20,433 nucleotides of DNA from Geosiphon pyriformis (Eukaryota; Glomeromycota; Glomeromycetes; Archaeosporales; Geosiphonaceae): positions 834,186 to 854,618 of the forward strand of contig JAAOMT010000468.1 in assembly GCA_016748015.1 (NCBI GenBank), written 5' to 3'. Numbering within the stretch: position 1 is the stretch's first letter; every line of letters begins with the position of its first letter. Under the pieces are notes generated by a model. The model saw only the letters and a list, made by a program, of their open reading frames with translations, had not been told where the DNA came from and did no database searches. A program made the position numbers and the translations under genes. Shown here in pieces: positions 18,721 to 20,433 of this stretch.

Positions 18721-20088
18721 ATGAGAAATAATGCTTTTTTAAAGGTCAAGTCTGTCATTATTCCTGAGTTATCTGTACTGAATGTCTTGGAATCTAAGAA
18801 TTTTTCTGATGTTTATAATAGTTTACTAGAGATCTGGTCTAATTGTATTGAAATCTACACAGATAAATCTTTAAAAAGCATTAATTCTACTAAAGTAATA
18901 AGTGGGATAACTGTTTATTTTCTAGTTATAGATGTGAATATTAGGATTAGAGTGTATAAACTTTTGTCTTCTACTTTAACTGAGTTACAAACTATTGCTT
19001 TGGTTTTAAAGTGTATTCTATTTTTATGTATTGTAGTTCTGTATTTAAATAATTAATCTGCTATTAATGCTTGTGTGTCTAAGATTTCTTTTGCAATGCC
19101 TGACTTTTACAATCAATGTTGAATTAAAAAATTACATATAGCCAATCTTATTAAGAATAAAAATATTTTGGTTAAGTAGGTAAAAGTTAAAAAATATTCA
19201 AGAATTCTGGGCAATATTAAGGCTAATATATTGGCTGGTAAGACCACTTTTTTTTTTGTTAGTTAGAATTTGGAAATGATTTTGGTTGTTAAGAATACTA
19301 CTGTGTTTGGTAATATTTGTTATTTTGTTTATGATCTGTACTAATCAATTTGCCATGTTTGTTGAAAAACTAGTTTTGATTATAATGTAATTTTGAGTGT
19401 TATGATTAAAGAGATAGATTGGACTACTACTATAAATATTTGGCATCCTAACTTGCATATGCTCTTTGGATTTACTAATAAGAAATTAGCTAATCTGTAC
19501 ATATATATAATAAAAACAGTATATAGATGACTACTAGTAACAGTTAGAAAGAGATTGTATAACAAATTGTCTGATCATGTTTTTACTTGTTTTAATAATA
19601 TTAGTCTCTGTAGAAACATTTTGGCTAAAGTTATTAAAAAATGAATATTATTAACAAGTCTTTTTTGTTTACTTACTTCTGTTGTTTTGTATTTATTTTT
19701 AATGTGTTCTTCAAATATGGATTTGTTTATTGTAATTTGCAAAGGTTTTGTGTTGAAAGTTTGGTATATTAAGACTGTTTTGGTTTTTAAAAAGAAAGAA
19801 AAAACAGTTCTGATTCTTGTCAAATACATTAGATTTGTGGTAGAATTGTATTACACTAAAGTATGGCTTATCAAATCCAAACATAAAGTGAATATGGAAA
19901 AAGCTGATTTGGTCAAGAATAATAGTTTGGTTTCAGGCTTGTCTTGCTGTATAGTATTTATGCTGTCAAATAAGATAATTTATATGCTTAGTATTATAAA
20001 ATTTTTTGTTGTTAGTTTTGATAAATGCAAATTGTGTTATTTTTTTTCCAGTTTAGGTGGTGATGTATTTATTAGCATAAACATATAA
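18721..20088 (+). pseudogene. LINE ORF2 C-terminal fragment (RNase H and tail)
   Basis: This is the counterpart of 16402-17825. RNase H keeps the first Asp (YTDK) and TELQ, but the third acidic motif reads LNN where copy 1 has SDS. The ATG at 18721 is internal to the ancestral frame, not a true start. Stops include TAA 19054 (Gln or Asp-Ser-Gln context) and further TGA and TAG codons through 19100-19560, mostly at Trp positions of copy 1. The Cys/His tail is partly removed by the deletion near 19567. The frame then runs openly from about 19687 to TAA 20086. It was dead on arrival because it lacks the endonuclease and RT. Confidence 0.88.
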
Positions 20089-20223
20089 TGTTGTTTTGAC
20101 TGGCTTGACTGGCTGGTTATATATAATAAGTGTGTAAGCTACATTTAGTTTGATTTACTTGGTTTGGTTTTATATATTAGATAGCAGTTGGATTTCATTT
20201 ATAAATTTTTTTTTAAAAAAAAA
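20089..20223 (+). other. LINE copy 2 3' UTR and A-run
   Basis: It aligns with 17826-17960. It ends in a T-run then an A-run (20206-20225) and is followed by the right duplication. Differences from copy 1 are mainly C-to-T and G-to-A. Confidence 0.8.
20097..20119 (+). promoter_or_regulatory. Conserved 3'-UTR stem-loop of LINE copy 2
   Basis: TGACTGGCT, loop TGACT, GGCTGGTTA. It differs from the copy 1 stem at two positions, and each change turns a G-C pair into a G-U pair, so the stem can still form throughout. Confidence 0.62.
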
Positions 20224-20236
20224 AATAACAAAACTT
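20224..20236. repeat. Right target-site duplication of LINE copy 2
   Basis: Exact repeat of 18704-18716 (AATAACAAAACTT). The first bases overlap the A-run, so the exact tail/duplication border is ambiguous by a few A. Confidence 0.88.
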
Positions 20237-20433
20237 TTTATATATTTAAAAATAGCAAAATTTTTTATTTTAAATAAATATTATTAATATTAAAATTTAT
20301 ATTTATTAAACTTTAAACAACTAAAGTTTTAAAAATCAAAAGTTTTAACTTAAAATACTTAGATAATTTTTTAATTATAAAATTATGTTTTAGTAAAAAT
20401 TTTATTAATTAAATAATACATATTATTATAAAT
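20237..20433. other. AT-rich tail of the window
   Basis: Nearly pure A/T sequence with no recognisable feature, resembling the spacer at 17973-18703 into which copy 2 inserted. Confidence 0.7.

Larger units (their letters stand above)
18717..20223 (+). mobile_element. 5'-truncated LINE copy 2
   Basis: Homology to copy 1 starts at about 16402 of that copy (just upstream of RNase H) and continues through the 3' UTR to a terminal A-run at about 20214-20225. The element is bracketed by the 13 bp duplication. 5' truncation with an intact 3' end is the usual result of incomplete target-primed reverse transcription. It is markedly more A/T-rich than copy 1 and carries an internal deletion of about 40 bp near 19567, relative to 17262-17300. 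Confidence 0.9.

Noticed and set aside
18721-19056. Independent 111-codon gene starting at ATG 18721
   Set aside because: It is the RNase H part of a 5'-truncated LINE; the ATG is internal to the ancestral ORF2 frame.

Overview
The window looks like a repeat-rich, very AT-rich stretch of a fungal nuclear genome, most likely an arbuscular mycorrhizal fungus (Glomeromycotina, Rhizophagus/Gigaspora type). The lineage call rests on my recollection of the retroelement families, not on a search. I see no intact host protein gene, tRNA gene, CRISPR array or bacterial signal. Almost everything that can be named is a decayed retroelement on the + strand.

Layout. (1) 1-640, minus strand: a divergent, gapped large-subunit (28S) rRNA-like sequence, running off the left edge. 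It is interrupted at 122-396 by four tandem copies of a ~68 bp unit that itself resembles the rRNA segment belonging there. (2) 641-1930: unassigned spacer with three hairpins, then AT-rich DNA. (3) 1931-9535: a complete Ty3/gypsy LTR retrotransposon with TG...CA LTRs, a primer-binding-site candidate, gag, a protease frame, RT-RNase H-integrase, an extra 3' reading frame, a polypurine tract and the 3' LTR. (4) 9540-11111: AT-rich spacer. (5) about 11124-17960: a near full-length two-ORF non-LTR retrotransposon (LINE). ORF1 carries an RRM-like region and a zinc knuckle; ORF2 carries endonuclease, RT, RNase H and a Cys/His tail. (6) 17973-18703: AT-rich spacer. (7) 18717-20223: a second, 5'-truncated copy of the same LINE family flanked by a perfect 13 bp target-site duplication. 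(8) 20237-20433: AT-rich tail.

How the parts work. The LTR element would have expressed Gag and, through a canonical -1 slippery heptamer T TTA AAC lying directly against the gag stop, a Gag-Pro(-Pol) product. The LINE has a TAATG stop-start overlap between ORF1 and ORF2, the arrangement known for translational coupling in the silkworm element SART1. Both LINE copies keep the same 3'-UTR stem-loop.

Decay. Neither element can now be functional. Premature stops number 11 in gag, about 20 in pol, 3 in LINE ORF1 and 17 in LINE ORF2. They fall where the family expects Trp, Gln or Arg, and the catalytic losses that can be read are Asp to Asn, Glu to Lys, Gly to Arg and His to Tyr. This is the signature of C:G to T:A transition decay, not of a changed genetic code.
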